Shown: positions 8,933 to 18,137 of the stretch, one piece after another
Layout of the letters: every line of letters starts with the position of its first letter
Numbering within the stretch: position 1 is the first letter of the stretch
Source: Fulvivirga sp.
GTDB taxonomy: Bacteria > Bacteroidota > Bacteroidia > Cytophagales > Cyclobacteriaceae
Assembly (NCBI GenBank): GCA_028280565.1
Contig: JANQLQ010000330.1
Coordinates: 124,001 to 188,000 of the forward strand
Reading direction: 5' to 3'
Length of the DNA: 64,000 bases
Made by a program: the position numbers and the translations under genes
The notes under the pieces: model-generated
What the model saw: only the letters and a program-made list of their open reading frames with translations
Database searches by the model: none
Told to the model about the DNA's origin: nothing

Positions 8933-10272
8933 CTAACTCTATACCAGCCAAGGACGTTTTTAGAAAACCATAGAAATACAAATACTAAAATAAGTGCCTT
9001 GGTCAGATGATTAAGCACCACTGCCAGTTCGGTTTCAGCTTTGATCACCTGTAAAAAAATAAGTGGCAAAAAAATGTAAATAATTGGTCTTTTTTTGCCC
9101 ATATTTACAATCAAGGAAAATATTAATGAAATACATGAACCCCACAAGAGCATAAATATACACCCTCCAAAAACACCAAAATTGGCATAAGCCTCACCGA
9201 TAATAGAAGTGCCCATTGAAGTTCCCTTCCTCAAGGGCAGTCCCGTGAACCTCTCAAAGTTTTCCTGCCCGCCAGCCTTTTTCTTATCAGGTACAAGGAT
9301 TCTTGGGGTTAAACTTGATGAAACGGCAGTGACGATAGTTTCTCCATTGGCATAAGGTTCCGTTGCCGGAACCTGGTACATTATTGCGCTGATAATCCAA
9401 CCCTGGTTCAATCGTACGTTCATGAGGGATAGATAGCTTCTTTCCAATAAAACATCAATGTTGGTCAACTCATTAAAAATCAACGTTGTAAAAAGATTAA
9501 CCCTTCCTACGTTACCTAATTCACTTGTAGACTTTCTATATTCCCCCTTGACCGATTGTATAAAAAAAATGATTACCATGCCCAAAAACAGGAATAATGA
9601 CTTGTTAACGGCATTTGTTCTGAAATTTAGGATTAAGAATGTCGATATCAGGACTGACCATAGCAATAAATCATGAAACACCCCGCGAATTACAGAATTA
9701 AATAAAAGTAGACCCATTATGAGAATAAACCAACCCCACCTGGTCCTATGATTAGACAGTATCAAAAGAATCAAACCAACGTATTGAAAGGAGCCCATGA
9801 GGTACAGAACGAAGCCAATATTTGCGGGTAAGCTCGTAGAAAGAATTTGACACAACAGGCCTATCAAAATCAAACTCAGCGGGAGTCGAGTATTGACCTT
9901 TGCCAGGTGGACCAACTCACCATGAATCTTGGCAAAGGAATATCTTGGATAAAAAAGATGTACTCCTATAACAAATAAGAACATGGCCGGTACTACAAAT
10001 TGCATGTATTCCTCCTGTGGAACATACATGAAATATTTGAAATGCCCTGCCTGGTATATGTAACCAAAGTAAGCGCCTAAAATCCATTGTAACCCGGCGA
10101 TCAATAACATGAGTTCAAGTACAGGAAATGTCTTACCCATACGTTCTAAAAAAAGAAGAAAGAGATAAGCCACCAGGCCCAGGCCGGCTGATGTAAAAAC
10201 ATCATTGAAGAACAGTACCGCTATAAACACCATAAAAGGTATCGCAACAGTATATAATGTCTTTGTTTGCAC
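8929..10272 (-). CDS. Wzy-like polysaccharide polymerase / O-antigen ligase-type membrane protein
   Basis: 447 residues dominated by some ten to twelve hydrophobic segments (for example LPLSLILIGLLCQILSTSLP). A large soluble loop sits around residues 255-345 and contains VPATEPYANGETIVTA and LPLRKGTSMGTSIIGEAYA. This topology is that of Wzy polymerases, which link repeat units on the periplasmic face. Sequence-specific motifs are weak in the family, so the call rests on topology and locus position. Bacteroidota exosortase loci commonly carry a Wzy-like partner, and the exosortase gene nearby fits that. The start is GTG at 10272, one base after the upstream stop. Confidence 0.75.
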   Translation of the reverse strand: MQTKTLYTVAIPFMVFIAVLFFNDVFTSAGLGLVAYLFLLFLERMGKTFPVLELMLLIAGLQWILGAYFGYIYQAGHFKYFMYVPQEEYMQFVVPAMFLFVIGVHLFYPRYSFAKIHGELVHLAKVNTRLPLSLILIGLLCQILSTSLPANIGFVLYLMGSFQYVGLILLILSNHRTRWGWFILIMGLLLFNSVIRGVFHDLLLWSVLISTFLILNFRTNAVNKSLFLFLGMVIIFFIQSVKGEYRKSTSELGNVGRVNLFTTLIFNELTNIDVLLERSYLSLMNVRLNQGWIISAIMYQVPATEPYANGETIVTAVSSSLTPRILVPDKKKAGGQENFERFTGLPLRKGTSMGTSIIGEAYANFGVFGGCIFMLLWGSCISLIFSLIVNMGKKRPIIYIFLPLIFLQVIKAETELAVVLNHLTKALILVFVFLWFSKNVLGWYRVR

Positions 10273-10273
10273 G

Positions 10274-11446
10274 TTATTTTAGTTTTGACAGCTCATGTTC
10301 TAGGCTCTTGCACTTGGTTTCGTAACTGAACTTTTTTATTATTTCGCTGGAATATTTACCCGCTTGAGAAAGATCTAATTCCAGTAGTTTTCGAAATTTA
10401 TTCAACATACCCCGGCAGTCTCCGGCCTTAAAAATAAAGCCGTTTACTCCTTCCTGCACTAAATCGTTTGCAGCGCCTACCTTATCGCTGACAATCACCG
10501 GTTTTCCACATGCCATTGCTTCATTAACTGCAAGTCCCCAAGTCTCCTGGGGACCATTGGAAGGGAGACAGAAAATATCAGCCAGGCCATAGACAATTGG
10601 CATTTTAGATTGATTCTGAAATGAAAGAATACTAACCCAGCTTCGATCCTTCTGAAAAACCTCCAGCCTCTTCTTTAAAATGCCGTCCCCTACGAATAAC
10701 AACTTGATATTTGAATGGGAGTCTCGAAGATCTTCAATCACCTTAATTAGAATTTCAGGATTTTTTTTCTTCTCTAACTTACCACAAAACAATACAACTA
10801 TATCTTCTTTTTCAAAGCCGATTTTGGTTTTCAGATCTTCTGACTCTTTTCGGCCAAGTACCGCGTCTTTACAAAACCGGTCGTTATCAATGGCGTGAGG
10901 ACTATGCACCAGGTTTTCAAGCTTTACCCCGTATTCTTGGAAATACAGCATGTTGGCCTTTCCCGTATAAAAGGCTTTATCAACGTACTTATAAATGAAA
11001 GTCAACACTAATTTCCTAGCTATTTTTCTTACAAAACCCTTCTCGTCCAACAATGTGGAATCTCCAAAAAAAAATACTGGGATTTTCCCTTTAAAAAAGC
11101 GCATGACTTTAAAATGACTTTTAAGATTCCATCCATATACCATGACGGCATCAGCGCTATATTTTTGGATGCTTGTGATTAAAGTAGGGCATACAATGCC
11201 ATACCATGATTTTGAGCCAGGTCGTTTTGAAATGTTAGGAACTGCCTCCCAAGAATAACCTTCTAATAATGGTATATCCCAGGAAATAGCGTGATTAAAA
11301 TCAGGATCTTTAAACTCGTTGATTGCCTGGGGCCATGTATAAAACACCCTGATATCTATCATGTTACGTTCCCTCAGCATCTTGAAATACGGCGCATAAT
11401 ATTGAATAGGATGGGTGGTAACAATAGCAAGTTTTTTTCTATTCAT
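10274..11446 (-). CDS. GT4-family glycosyltransferase
   Basis: 390 residues. The N-terminal Rossmann domain starts MNRKKLAIVTTHPIQYYAPYF, a beginning seen in many GT4 enzymes (THPIQYxAP). The C-terminal half has VVLFCGKLEKKKNPE, ADIFCLPSNGPQETWG and AVNEAMACGKPVIVSDKVGA, the family's diphosphate-sugar site. It acts in the cytoplasm on the growing lipid-linked repeat. ATG at 11446; one base separates its own start from the upstream stop. No substrate can be assigned. Confidence 0.92.
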   Translation of the reverse strand: MNRKKLAIVTTHPIQYYAPYFKMLRERNMIDIRVFYTWPQAINEFKDPDFNHAISWDIPLLEGYSWEAVPNISKRPGSKSWYGIVCPTLITSIQKYSADAVMVYGWNLKSHFKVMRFFKGKIPVFFFGDSTLLDEKGFVRKIARKLVLTFIYKYVDKAFYTGKANMLYFQEYGVKLENLVHSPHAIDNDRFCKDAVLGRKESEDLKTKIGFEKEDIVVLFCGKLEKKKNPEILIKVIEDLRDSHSNIKLLFVGDGILKKRLEVFQKDRSWVSILSFQNQSKMPIVYGLADIFCLPSNGPQETWGLAVNEAMACGKPVIVSDKVGAANDLVQEGVNGFIFKAGDCRGMLNKFRKLLELDLSQAGKYSSEIIKKFSYETKCKSLEHELSKLK

Positions 11447-11447
11447 G

Positions 11448-12704
11448 CTACAAAATCTGCTCGAGCTTATCTACTAACGCTTTGGCCGATGACCTGGCAG
11501 AATATTTATCCAGTTTTTGCAGGTCCAGCTTCCACCGGTGGTGATTCAACCTATCCGTGATACTTTTTAAAAAGAGACGTTCTAATTCACTCTCTTCCAG
11601 GTCAGCATCATACCGAACAAGAAAATCATCTGCTTCGCATTCCTGCAGGACCCGCACAGCAGAGCTATTCCCATGTAGAACACCCCAGATGGGCCTATTG
11701 CTCAGCAACGATTGATAGACCTTCGAGGCAGTATAGTGGCTTTCAGTGCTACCTATAATCATGACAGTGTGAGCCTTTTTTAAAAGATTTAACACTGCCA
11801 GGTAAGGAAAGCGATCCCGGATCTCCGTAACTATCCCAGGCAATCCATACTCGCTTGCATATGCAGCTATTGTCTTTCCCTTGTAATCCCCGGTTCCAAT
11901 AAAAAACAGCTTATAATCCAAAGACCAGGTTCCCAGGTCTCTAAGCCTGGAAATTATCTTAAACAATGTCTCTATAAAAATCCTTGAATTTGGTAAAAAA
12001 GCCCCAGCATAGAGCCATACTTTATCGTGAATAGACCAGGGCAAATGTTCTTTGAAAGTTGGTAAATCATGATCCCGGGCATCAAAACCATAAGGCATGG
12101 CTACATTACAAATACCAGTAGTGCTGAAGTTTCGTTTGATCATCGGATCGTAGTACTCCTTTGAAACCCCTGAAATCAGCGCAGCCTTTTTTACGGCAAA
12201 AGGTTCAAGCCACCTAGCAAGCAGGTTACTAAGCCTATGCCTCCAGTCAGCACGACTTTTTATATCCCTGATCCATGGGTCAATGTAGTCTATCCCGTAT
12301 GGTATTTTGGTTTTGGAATACAGAAACCGTCCCAAAATCGAGGTATAAAACGACGGAATAGGTATCCATACAAATTTTATCTCCTGTTCTTTTATAATTT
12401 CGAGGGCTTTAAAAAACAAAAATGGAAAAGCTCTCAGACCTATATCCCCAACTAAACGAGGCTTCGAAATTTTGAATGCCCTGGTGTAATATACCGTTTG
12501 TGCTTCATTGACGGTTTTTAGCATATCGAAATCAAGCTTCTCTTCATAGTATTTAGAATCGACCGTCAAGATAATGGGGTTCCAGTCAAATTCACGCAGA
12601 AAATTCGATATCAACCTAGGTCTATGTACGCCTGCAAGGTTAGAAGGTGGCCAATGTGGATATATTACTAATATATTTTTCAAAAGTATTTGCTGGTTTT
12701 GCAC
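11448..12704 (-). CDS. GT4-like glycosyltransferase
   Basis: 418 residues of GT-B architecture. The N-terminus contains NILVIYPHWPPSNLAGVHR, the acceptor-domain beginning found in capsule glycosyltransferases, and IPYGIDYIDPWIRD. The C-terminal domain contains YKLFFIGTGDYKGK and MIIGSTESHYTASKVYQ, but the usual E-x7-E signature is not obvious, so it is a divergent member. The start is GTG at 12704; Met codons are absent until later, and the hydrophobic first strand must be included. It is four bases after the preceding GT11-like gene. Confidence 0.78.
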   Translation of the reverse strand: MQNQQILLKNILVIYPHWPPSNLAGVHRPRLISNFLREFDWNPIILTVDSKYYEEKLDFDMLKTVNEAQTVYYTRAFKISKPRLVGDIGLRAFPFLFFKALEIIKEQEIKFVWIPIPSFYTSILGRFLYSKTKIPYGIDYIDPWIRDIKSRADWRHRLSNLLARWLEPFAVKKAALISGVSKEYYDPMIKRNFSTTGICNVAMPYGFDARDHDLPTFKEHLPWSIHDKVWLYAGAFLPNSRIFIETLFKIISRLRDLGTWSLDYKLFFIGTGDYKGKTIAAYASEYGLPGIVTEIRDRFPYLAVLNLLKKAHTVMIIGSTESHYTASKVYQSLLSNRPIWGVLHGNSSAVRVLQECEADDFLVRYDADLEESELERLFLKSITDRLNHHRWKLDLQKLDKYSARSSAKALVDKLEQIL

Positions 12705-12708
12705 TACA

Positions 12709-13563
12709 TCATAGCTGGTTAATTGAATTTGATACCTGCCCCATGAGTTTTTCCTTAATTAAGCCGGCTGATAAATAGGGGGCTCCTTCGAAATTTGACA
12801 CTGACGCCGGTCTTATTTGATGATCCGCTTTATGTAATAGGATATTTTCAGAGATAAAACCCGCCCATAGGCTAAATGTACTTCCAGGAAAAGTATGTAT
12901 TATTTTAGAACGGCTCATCACCAGCATGTCCACGAGATCATTACCGGAAGAAAACACGGATACAGAATCCATCATTTCCAATAGCTTAATTTCCGAGTTC
13001 TTACCGTCACTAAATACCATTACGTTGAGTTTCCTACCCACTATATCCTGCAAATCATGGATCAATTTACTGTAGTAGTCCCAATCCCACGAATGCCAGG
13101 GCATACTTTTGAAATCACCCAGGCGTATATGAATCGCAAAATCCGGGGCGTTAAAACTATTGGCCATATTTAGGATCTTAGGGTTCACCTTCTTCAAAAA
13201 TTCTTCAACGATTTCCTTCCTGTATTCTTTGATCAACTCGAAGTAGGTTGTATGATGTGGGACTTCATGGAATTCATAAACAACGGAATGATGCTCTTTG
13301 ATATTCATCCAATTGCTTTTAGGTACAAGACAGCGCTTAAGGAATCTATACCTAAAAGGAAGATACTGACTTTTCTTCAGAAAATTATAATACAGTCTTT
13401 TAGAACGCTCCCGCCTGATATATGGACCAATAGAAATATGAAACCAATCATTTTCATAAAGAGGGTAATCATTCTTCCTGGAAAAAACCAAGGCATGAGA
13501 CCATACCAATAGTTTATTAGCTAAACCAGCCCGGGGTACCCTTGACAAAACTACAGGTTTCAA
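12709..13563 (-). CDS. GT11-like fucosyltransferase, divergent
   Basis: 284 residues. RAGLANKLLVWSHAL near residue 11 corresponds to the GGLGNQLFQYA element of alpha-1,2-fucosyltransferases. FAIHIRLGDF at about 142-151 corresponds to the HxRRGDY GDP-fucose-binding motif, and FSDGKNSE and STFSLWAGFIS match the later conserved blocks (SDD, NSTFSWWAA). The family uses GDP-fucose and acts in the cytoplasm. Compared with the second GT11 gene of the locus (28997-29902) the motifs are weaker, so another deoxy-hexose is possible. The start is TTG at 13563, giving a TTGA overlap with the FkbM gene stop. Confidence 0.7.
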   Translation of the reverse strand: MKPVVLSRVPRAGLANKLLVWSHALVFSRKNDYPLYENDWFHISIGPYIRRERSKRLYYNFLKKSQYLPFRYRFLKRCLVPKSNWMNIKEHHSVVYEFHEVPHHTTYFELIKEYRKEIVEEFLKKVNPKILNMANSFNAPDFAIHIRLGDFKSMPWHSWDWDYYSKLIHDLQDIVGRKLNVMVFSDGKNSEIKLLEMMDSVSVFSSGNDLVDMLVMSRSKIIHTFPGSTFSLWAGFISENILLHKADHQIRPASVSNFEGAPYLSAGLIKEKLMGQVSNSINQL

Positions 13564-14306
13564 AATTTTTCTGTCTTTAACCTCGATAATGTGGATAGTA
13601 AAGGGCCAACAAAAAGATATACAAAGTATAATAGACGGGCTGAGGTAAAATTAAATATGTAGCGGGATCTCCTGGTTTTGCCGGACTTTACATAAATGGC
13701 GTCCCCCCAACCTTTGTATAGGATTTTTGTCTCTTCCCGAATAAAATTTGATTTGTATAAAAACTTATCTAGTTCATGAAGTAGAACTCCATTTTTATAC
13801 AAACTCAATAAATTCACCTCGGTATATATATAATTTATTCTATCCAGATGGGCTCCAAAACCTTTCAATACCTTTAATTCGGCACCCTGGACATCAAGAT
13901 TGATAAAGTTATATTCATCCAATTTAATTTGATGGGAACAAACAAGCGATTCAAAAGTACTAGTCCTCAAGGTGGTCACTTTCATATCCCTGCAACTTGA
14001 AGGATACAAAAACTTAACATTTTCAAATGAAAGCAGGGAAGACGCCTGTGTATCACTGGATTGATAGAAATCGACCTCCTCATCGTTCACATCGGAAACA
14101 GCAGCAATCACTAGGTCATTATTAGGGTAGCCCGACACTTTACGTCTTAATTCCTCCTCTAGGTATGGATTAGCCTCAATCCACAAAACCCGATCGACAT
14201 AGCGGTTATATTCATTTACTTCCTCTGCTTTATGCGCACCGAAATGAATAATGCCGGAGAGGTTTATCTCATGTTTCTTGATAAGGTAACCAAGTTTTAG
14301 GTACAT
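13560..14306 (-). CDS. FkbM-family SAM-dependent methyltransferase
   Basis: 248 residues. The SAM site is GIIHFGAHKAEEVNEY with VLWIEANPYLEEEL, and the family's late acidic block is FINLDVQGAELKVLKGFG. FkbM enzymes O-methylate sugars or related hydroxyls. The last 25 or so residues include a hydrophobic stretch (LLYFVYLFVGPLL), possibly a membrane tether. The ATG at 14306 shares its A with the upstream FkbM gene's stop. It is one of five FkbM genes in the locus. Confidence 0.85.
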   Translation of the reverse strand: MYLKLGYLIKKHEINLSGIIHFGAHKAEEVNEYNRYVDRVLWIEANPYLEEELRRKVSGYPNNDLVIAAVSDVNDEEVDFYQSSDTQASSLLSFENVKFLYPSSCRDMKVTTLRTSTFESLVCSHQIKLDEYNFINLDVQGAELKVLKGFGAHLDRINYIYTEVNLLSLYKNGVLLHELDKFLYKSNFIREETKILYKGWGDAIYVKSGKTRRSRYIFNFTSARLLYFVYLFVGPLLSTLSRLKTEKF

Positions 14307-15010
14307 TAAACTTTGAAATTACGATTTACAAACAAATGATTGCATTCGAAAGATTTCAGGAAATCAAAATGTACAGATGCCAAAAAATTTTCAATCAACC
14401 TTAATTCTTTCTCGCTGTTGGATTCTATAAGCACAAGCAGGGTTCTACCCAATGTATCACCCCCTCCTTTTAAAGCTTCAAGGTCCATACCCTCCGTATC
14501 TATTGACAATAAAACAAAAAAATCATAGTTAAAACTGCGGGTAACATCATCTAATTTCATTATCGGCAGGTACTCGCTTTTAACCACCCGGGCATCGTAT
14601 TGATCAAACCTATCTATGACCTTTTTAAAGCTACTTAACACAGGTAGGCTAAGTTTCTTAAACTCCAATATTTCATTCTTTTCACCACAACCAACGGTAA
14701 GTTGAATGTCTCTTTTTCTGAATTTCCTGTGTAGCGCAACAAGTTCATTATTGGGCTCCACTACTAAACCGCTAAATCCATGTTTGTATAACAGGTAAGT
14801 GTTACTAATATCTGTCGGATGATTGGCTCCTATATCCAAATAGTTTCCTTGGTAAATACCTTTATGGTTTAAAAAAGAGAGTATATACAAATCCTCTTGG
14901 TGCTGTGAGAAGCTTTTTTTGCTTAGGATTTTTGTATACAACAGCGCTACTATAAAGCGCTTAAATGGCCCTATAAAGGGGAAGTACCTTGCTGCAATTT
15001 TCTTTATCAA
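14306..15010 (-). CDS. FkbM-family SAM-dependent methyltransferase
   Basis: 234 residues. Motifs are SFSQHQEDLYI, GNYLDIGANHPTDISNTYL (SAM-binding), GLVVEPNNELV and LSIDTEGMDLEALKG. It is clearly homologous to the gene at 29906-30622 (shared DIGA-HP and SNTYL words), so this subfamily occurs twice in the locus. The likely job is methylation of a sugar hydroxyl. The start is TTG at 15010, since an in-frame stop lies a few codons upstream. An 84-base gap separates it from the preceding glycosyltransferase. Confidence 0.85.
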   Translation of the reverse strand: MIKKIAARYFPFIGPFKRFIVALLYTKILSKKSFSQHQEDLYILSFLNHKGIYQGNYLDIGANHPTDISNTYLLYKHGFSGLVVEPNNELVALHRKFRKRDIQLTVGCGEKNEILEFKKLSLPVLSSFKKVIDRFDQYDARVVKSEYLPIMKLDDVTRSFNYDFFVLLSIDTEGMDLEALKGGGDTLGRTLLVLIESNSEKELRLIENFLASVHFDFLKSFECNHLFVNRNFKV

Positions 15011-15094
15011 ATGAATAGGCTTTAATAATCAATTCTCATACTGTCAAACTTTCTTAAATGAAAATTGATTTCGATGTCTTAATAGCTGGTTATG

Positions 15095-16318
15095 TTATGA
15101 TCCTATCAATTTATTTATTTTGAGGGATTCGCTATCCCACGCAAAAGACTGTGCATAGCTATATCTTTTGAGTTTGGAAGAGCGTATTTCTGCACGCCTT
15201 TTTACAAGATCGTTGATGTGGCTACGAATGTCCTCAACACCTTGTTTACATACCCGGCCATGGTTGCTATGTTCCGACAAAAACTGAATTTGTGATGGGG
15301 TATCTGTAGCTAAAATAAACAAGCCGGCCTGGAAATAAGCCCATATTTTATTGGTCAAACATATTTGCCTGTTGAAATCCGCCGAATTCAATTCAATAGC
15401 CAGTCCTACATCGAAAGAACAAAGAAGTGTGTTTAGTTCTTCCTGGCTTATAGGTGAAATCACTTTTATAAAATGGTTGTTGGGAGAAATCCAATGATCA
15501 TAGAATGGTTGGTGTGATTCACCTATCAGCGTCAGGCTTACGTTATCAATCATTGGTTCCAGGGCCTCAATCGCCTGCTCTAAGCCTCGGCTATGATTGA
15601 TGTTTTGGGAAAACCATACAACCTGTAGTTTATCATCTTCCTTACTATTATGAAGCTGCATACCCGGACGAACAAATTCCGAGGTAGGAAAACTATTATT
15701 AATAACTTCCACCTTTTGTAAGGCTACAGGCTGGCATAGTTTAATACATTCTTTCATTATTAGCGGGCTTGCGAAAGAAACATAACGAGCCTTAGGCAAG
15801 AGGTCACGCATAATATTCTCTTTGCACCGTGAAGAAACAGTAGACCTTCCTTTCAATACACCTTCCCCAGGATGGTAATCTTCAACATCAAAGGCAAATG
15901 GAATATTTCTTTTGAGGCTCATTTTCCATGATGGATACAATGCCCCGATATTATGAGCAATGATAAAGTCAGGGCTCACATTACTTCTTTTTAAATAATT
16001 CCATAGCAACCACGACCTCTTGCTTATGGTATATGCCATAACAGCCTTTGAGTTAAACACCAGGCTTAAGAAATGGCTTACTTTTTGAATGATAGAGCTA
16101 AAAAACCAACGAGCCACTGGTTTTCTCAAGGCCGATAAATATTGAATCGCAAAACCATGTTTTCCAACCAATCTTTCATCTGTTATCTCACTCCATCCTC
16201 CAATTTTAAAAGCTACTATTTTAATTTCAAAATCAAGACTTTTGAGATAGAGAGCTTCTTTAAGAAGTCTTGGGTTGGTAGCAAGATTGGAGGTGGTCAA
16301 TAAAAGTATCTTTTTCAA
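15095..16318 (-). CDS. GT4-like glycosyltransferase
   Basis: 407 residues with the start KKILLLTTSNLATNPRLLKEA, a GT-B N-terminal strand and acceptor loop (NPR) common in GT4 enzymes, then FDVEDYHPGEG in the first domain. The C-terminal domain reads VVWFSQNINHSRGLEQAIEA and VSLTLIGES, with ELNSADFNRQICLTNKIWAY in place of the usual E-x7-E site. It is a variant seen in some capsule glycosyltransferases. The start is TTG at 16318. Specificity is unknown. Confidence 0.8.
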   Translation of the reverse strand: MKKILLLTTSNLATNPRLLKEALYLKSLDFEIKIVAFKIGGWSEITDERLVGKHGFAIQYLSALRKPVARWFFSSIIQKVSHFLSLVFNSKAVMAYTISKRSWLLWNYLKRSNVSPDFIIAHNIGALYPSWKMSLKRNIPFAFDVEDYHPGEGVLKGRSTVSSRCKENIMRDLLPKARYVSFASPLIMKECIKLCQPVALQKVEVINNSFPTSEFVRPGMQLHNSKEDDKLQVVWFSQNINHSRGLEQAIEALEPMIDNVSLTLIGESHQPFYDHWISPNNHFIKVISPISQEELNTLLCSFDVGLAIELNSADFNRQICLTNKIWAYFQAGLFILATDTPSQIQFLSEHSNHGRVCKQGVEDIRSHINDLVKRRAEIRSSKLKRYSYAQSFAWDSESLKINKLIGS

Positions 16319-16350
16319 ATTTTACTTCTGAACAGGTTCAATCCAAGAAA

Positions 16351-17169
16351 CTAAAACGTGTTAATATTTATTTCAAAAGGTGAAAACAAATAATTGCTCC
16401 ATTCAATTTTATCATGAATTTCGATTTCATCTATCTCCATTAGTGATTGACCCGGCATGATCCTGAACACCGCATACTCTAGTTCATTCATCAATTGTAT
16501 AATGTTGTTTTGATTGGTAATTCTTTCAACGAAGGTCTCGTCATAAACGGGTAAGATCTCACATATTATAAAAGGCCTTGTTGTATTGATAAAATCCTTC
16601 ATAGCCCTCAATACTTCATATTCATAACCTTCTACATCAATCTTTACTATTCCAGGGTCTTCTTGCATAAATTTACGAATGCTTTTCATACATGAAACAG
16701 GCACGAGTTGCTTTTTAACTTTGTCACTCTTACGGAATTTTTTTATCAAAGAGGCTGAAGAATCGACCTGGTTTCCATGGTAGTATAATTCTTGTAGCCC
16801 ATCCCTTTCACCTACTGCTACCGGGAAAATCTCACATTTTTCGAGTGCATTTACATCAATCAATCTACTAAGGTATTCAACACAATTAGGGTTTGGTTCG
16901 AACCCATAATAATGGTTATTGTGGTATTGACTCGTTTTAACTTTTAGTAAAGTTTGCCCTATATTGGCCCCTATGTCCATAAAACTGCCTTTTTTGAATC
17001 TACTCAAGGCATTGATTAAATGTTGCATCCAATTCTCATCATCGAATAAGAGATTGTATCCAATATCGCCTTTAATCGGTATCTTTAAACCAATAGTTTT
17101 CTGTCTGACGTTAAGCTCAAGGTATTTTAATAGTTTAGTTTTTTTTAGAAATTTCAGCAATAGGAGCAT
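16351..17169 (-). CDS. FkbM-family SAM-dependent methyltransferase
   Basis: The SAM-binding block is GSFMDIGANIGQTLLKV with YYGFEPNPNCVEYL. The conserved late acidic block is GIVKIDVEGYEYEVLRAM. A frame extends up to a TTG at 17208, but the ATG at 17169 (MLLLLKFLKKTKLLKYLELN) is preferred; it leaves 48 bases to the upstream gene. The predicted reaction is O-methylation of a sugar. The N-terminal Leu/Lys-rich helix could be amphipathic and associate with the membrane. Confidence 0.83.
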   Translation of the reverse strand: MLLLLKFLKKTKLLKYLELNVRQKTIGLKIPIKGDIGYNLLFDDENWMQHLINALSRFKKGSFMDIGANIGQTLLKVKTSQYHNNHYYGFEPNPNCVEYLSRLIDVNALEKCEIFPVAVGERDGLQELYYHGNQVDSSASLIKKFRKSDKVKKQLVPVSCMKSIRKFMQEDPGIVKIDVEGYEYEVLRAMKDFINTTRPFIICEILPVYDETFVERITNQNNIIQLMNELEYAVFRIMPGQSLMEIDEIEIHDKIEWSNYLFSPFEININTF

Positions 17170-17217
17170 AGTAGTGATCAGGTCATATGGGCTCACCCGG
17201 GGATCCAACGAAATATG

Positions 17218-18135
17218 CTATTTCATAAGAAACCATTGTATGTGCATTCTCAGCCAGACAAATGGAATCATCAACCTCATTTTCCAATGCATCAGCGACC
17301 ATTTAATATTTAAAAGGGAGATAAACCGGCTCGTTTTGATTTTGTGATGATAAAAACACGCCTTAATCGTGTGAGTATCCAGGATCTTTAAATATTCCTT
17401 TTTGTTTTTTAAAATAGGAGAATTCTTTATTTCCATTCTAAACCGGTCTTCGAGCGCCTGGTTTAATTCCAGTCTACGTTTAAAATCCATCCCTGATATA
17501 GTGCCGGTTTTACGCTTATTATAAACTGCAAAACACCCCCTGACGTAGGCGAATTTTGCACCCAATATACCTGCCATGGTATAGTACTCCCGATCTTGCC
17601 CTACCTGTGTCGATGGATTCCAACCAATTCCATCATCAAGTTTTTTAGCCAAAGATCTTTTTAACAGGTAGGAATGAGGAGAATTCCAGTTATCTTTCAA
17701 AAGTTCCATCAAATAATCTTCATACACGTCGAAAGTTTTATTTTCAGATTTCTCAAATTTCGGTCCGTCGTAGTAATCCAACCTGAAATCTGAGTAAACG
17801 ATATCAATATTGCCTGTTTCCAAAACAGGCACCTGGGCCTGAAATTTACCTTCCAAAATAATATCATCCGAATCCAGCCACTGAATATATTTACCGGTAC
17901 TTTTGGCAAAAGCATAATTTCTCGCCGAATTCGCTCCCTTTTCCGGGTTCAGATAAACTTTAATCTTCTGTGGATGCCGGTCCTGCAAATGCTTTAATAT
18001 GTCCAGGCTGTCATCTGGAGAATGATCATCCACTACGACGATTTCGTGCAGAAGCTCTCCTTCGCCGAGGCAGCTTTGAATACATTGTCTTAACCAACCG
18101 GCATTATTATAGTTAGGAATTAATACGGATACCAT
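17218..18135 (-). CDS. GT2 glycosyltransferase
   Basis: 305 residues of GT-A fold: MVSVLIPNYNNAGWLRQC, EIVVVDDHSPDDSLDIL for UDP binding, GANSARNYAFAKSTGKYI and the DxD-type QWLDSDDIILEGKF. This is a standard inverting GT2 adding a sugar in the cytoplasm. The C-terminal 40 residues are basic and aromatic (IKWSLMHWKMRLMIPFVW), plausibly membrane-associated. ATG at 18135, two bases after the preceding gene's stop. Confidence 0.9.
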   Translation of the reverse strand: MVSVLIPNYNNAGWLRQCIQSCLGEGELLHEIVVVDDHSPDDSLDILKHLQDRHPQKIKVYLNPEKGANSARNYAFAKSTGKYIQWLDSDDIILEGKFQAQVPVLETGNIDIVYSDFRLDYYDGPKFEKSENKTFDVYEDYLMELLKDNWNSPHSYLLKRSLAKKLDDGIGWNPSTQVGQDREYYTMAGILGAKFAYVRGCFAVYNKRKTGTISGMDFKRRLELNQALEDRFRMEIKNSPILKNKKEYLKILDTHTIKACFYHHKIKTSRFISLLNIKWSLMHWKMRLMIPFVWLRMHIQWFLMK

Positions 18136-18137
18136 TA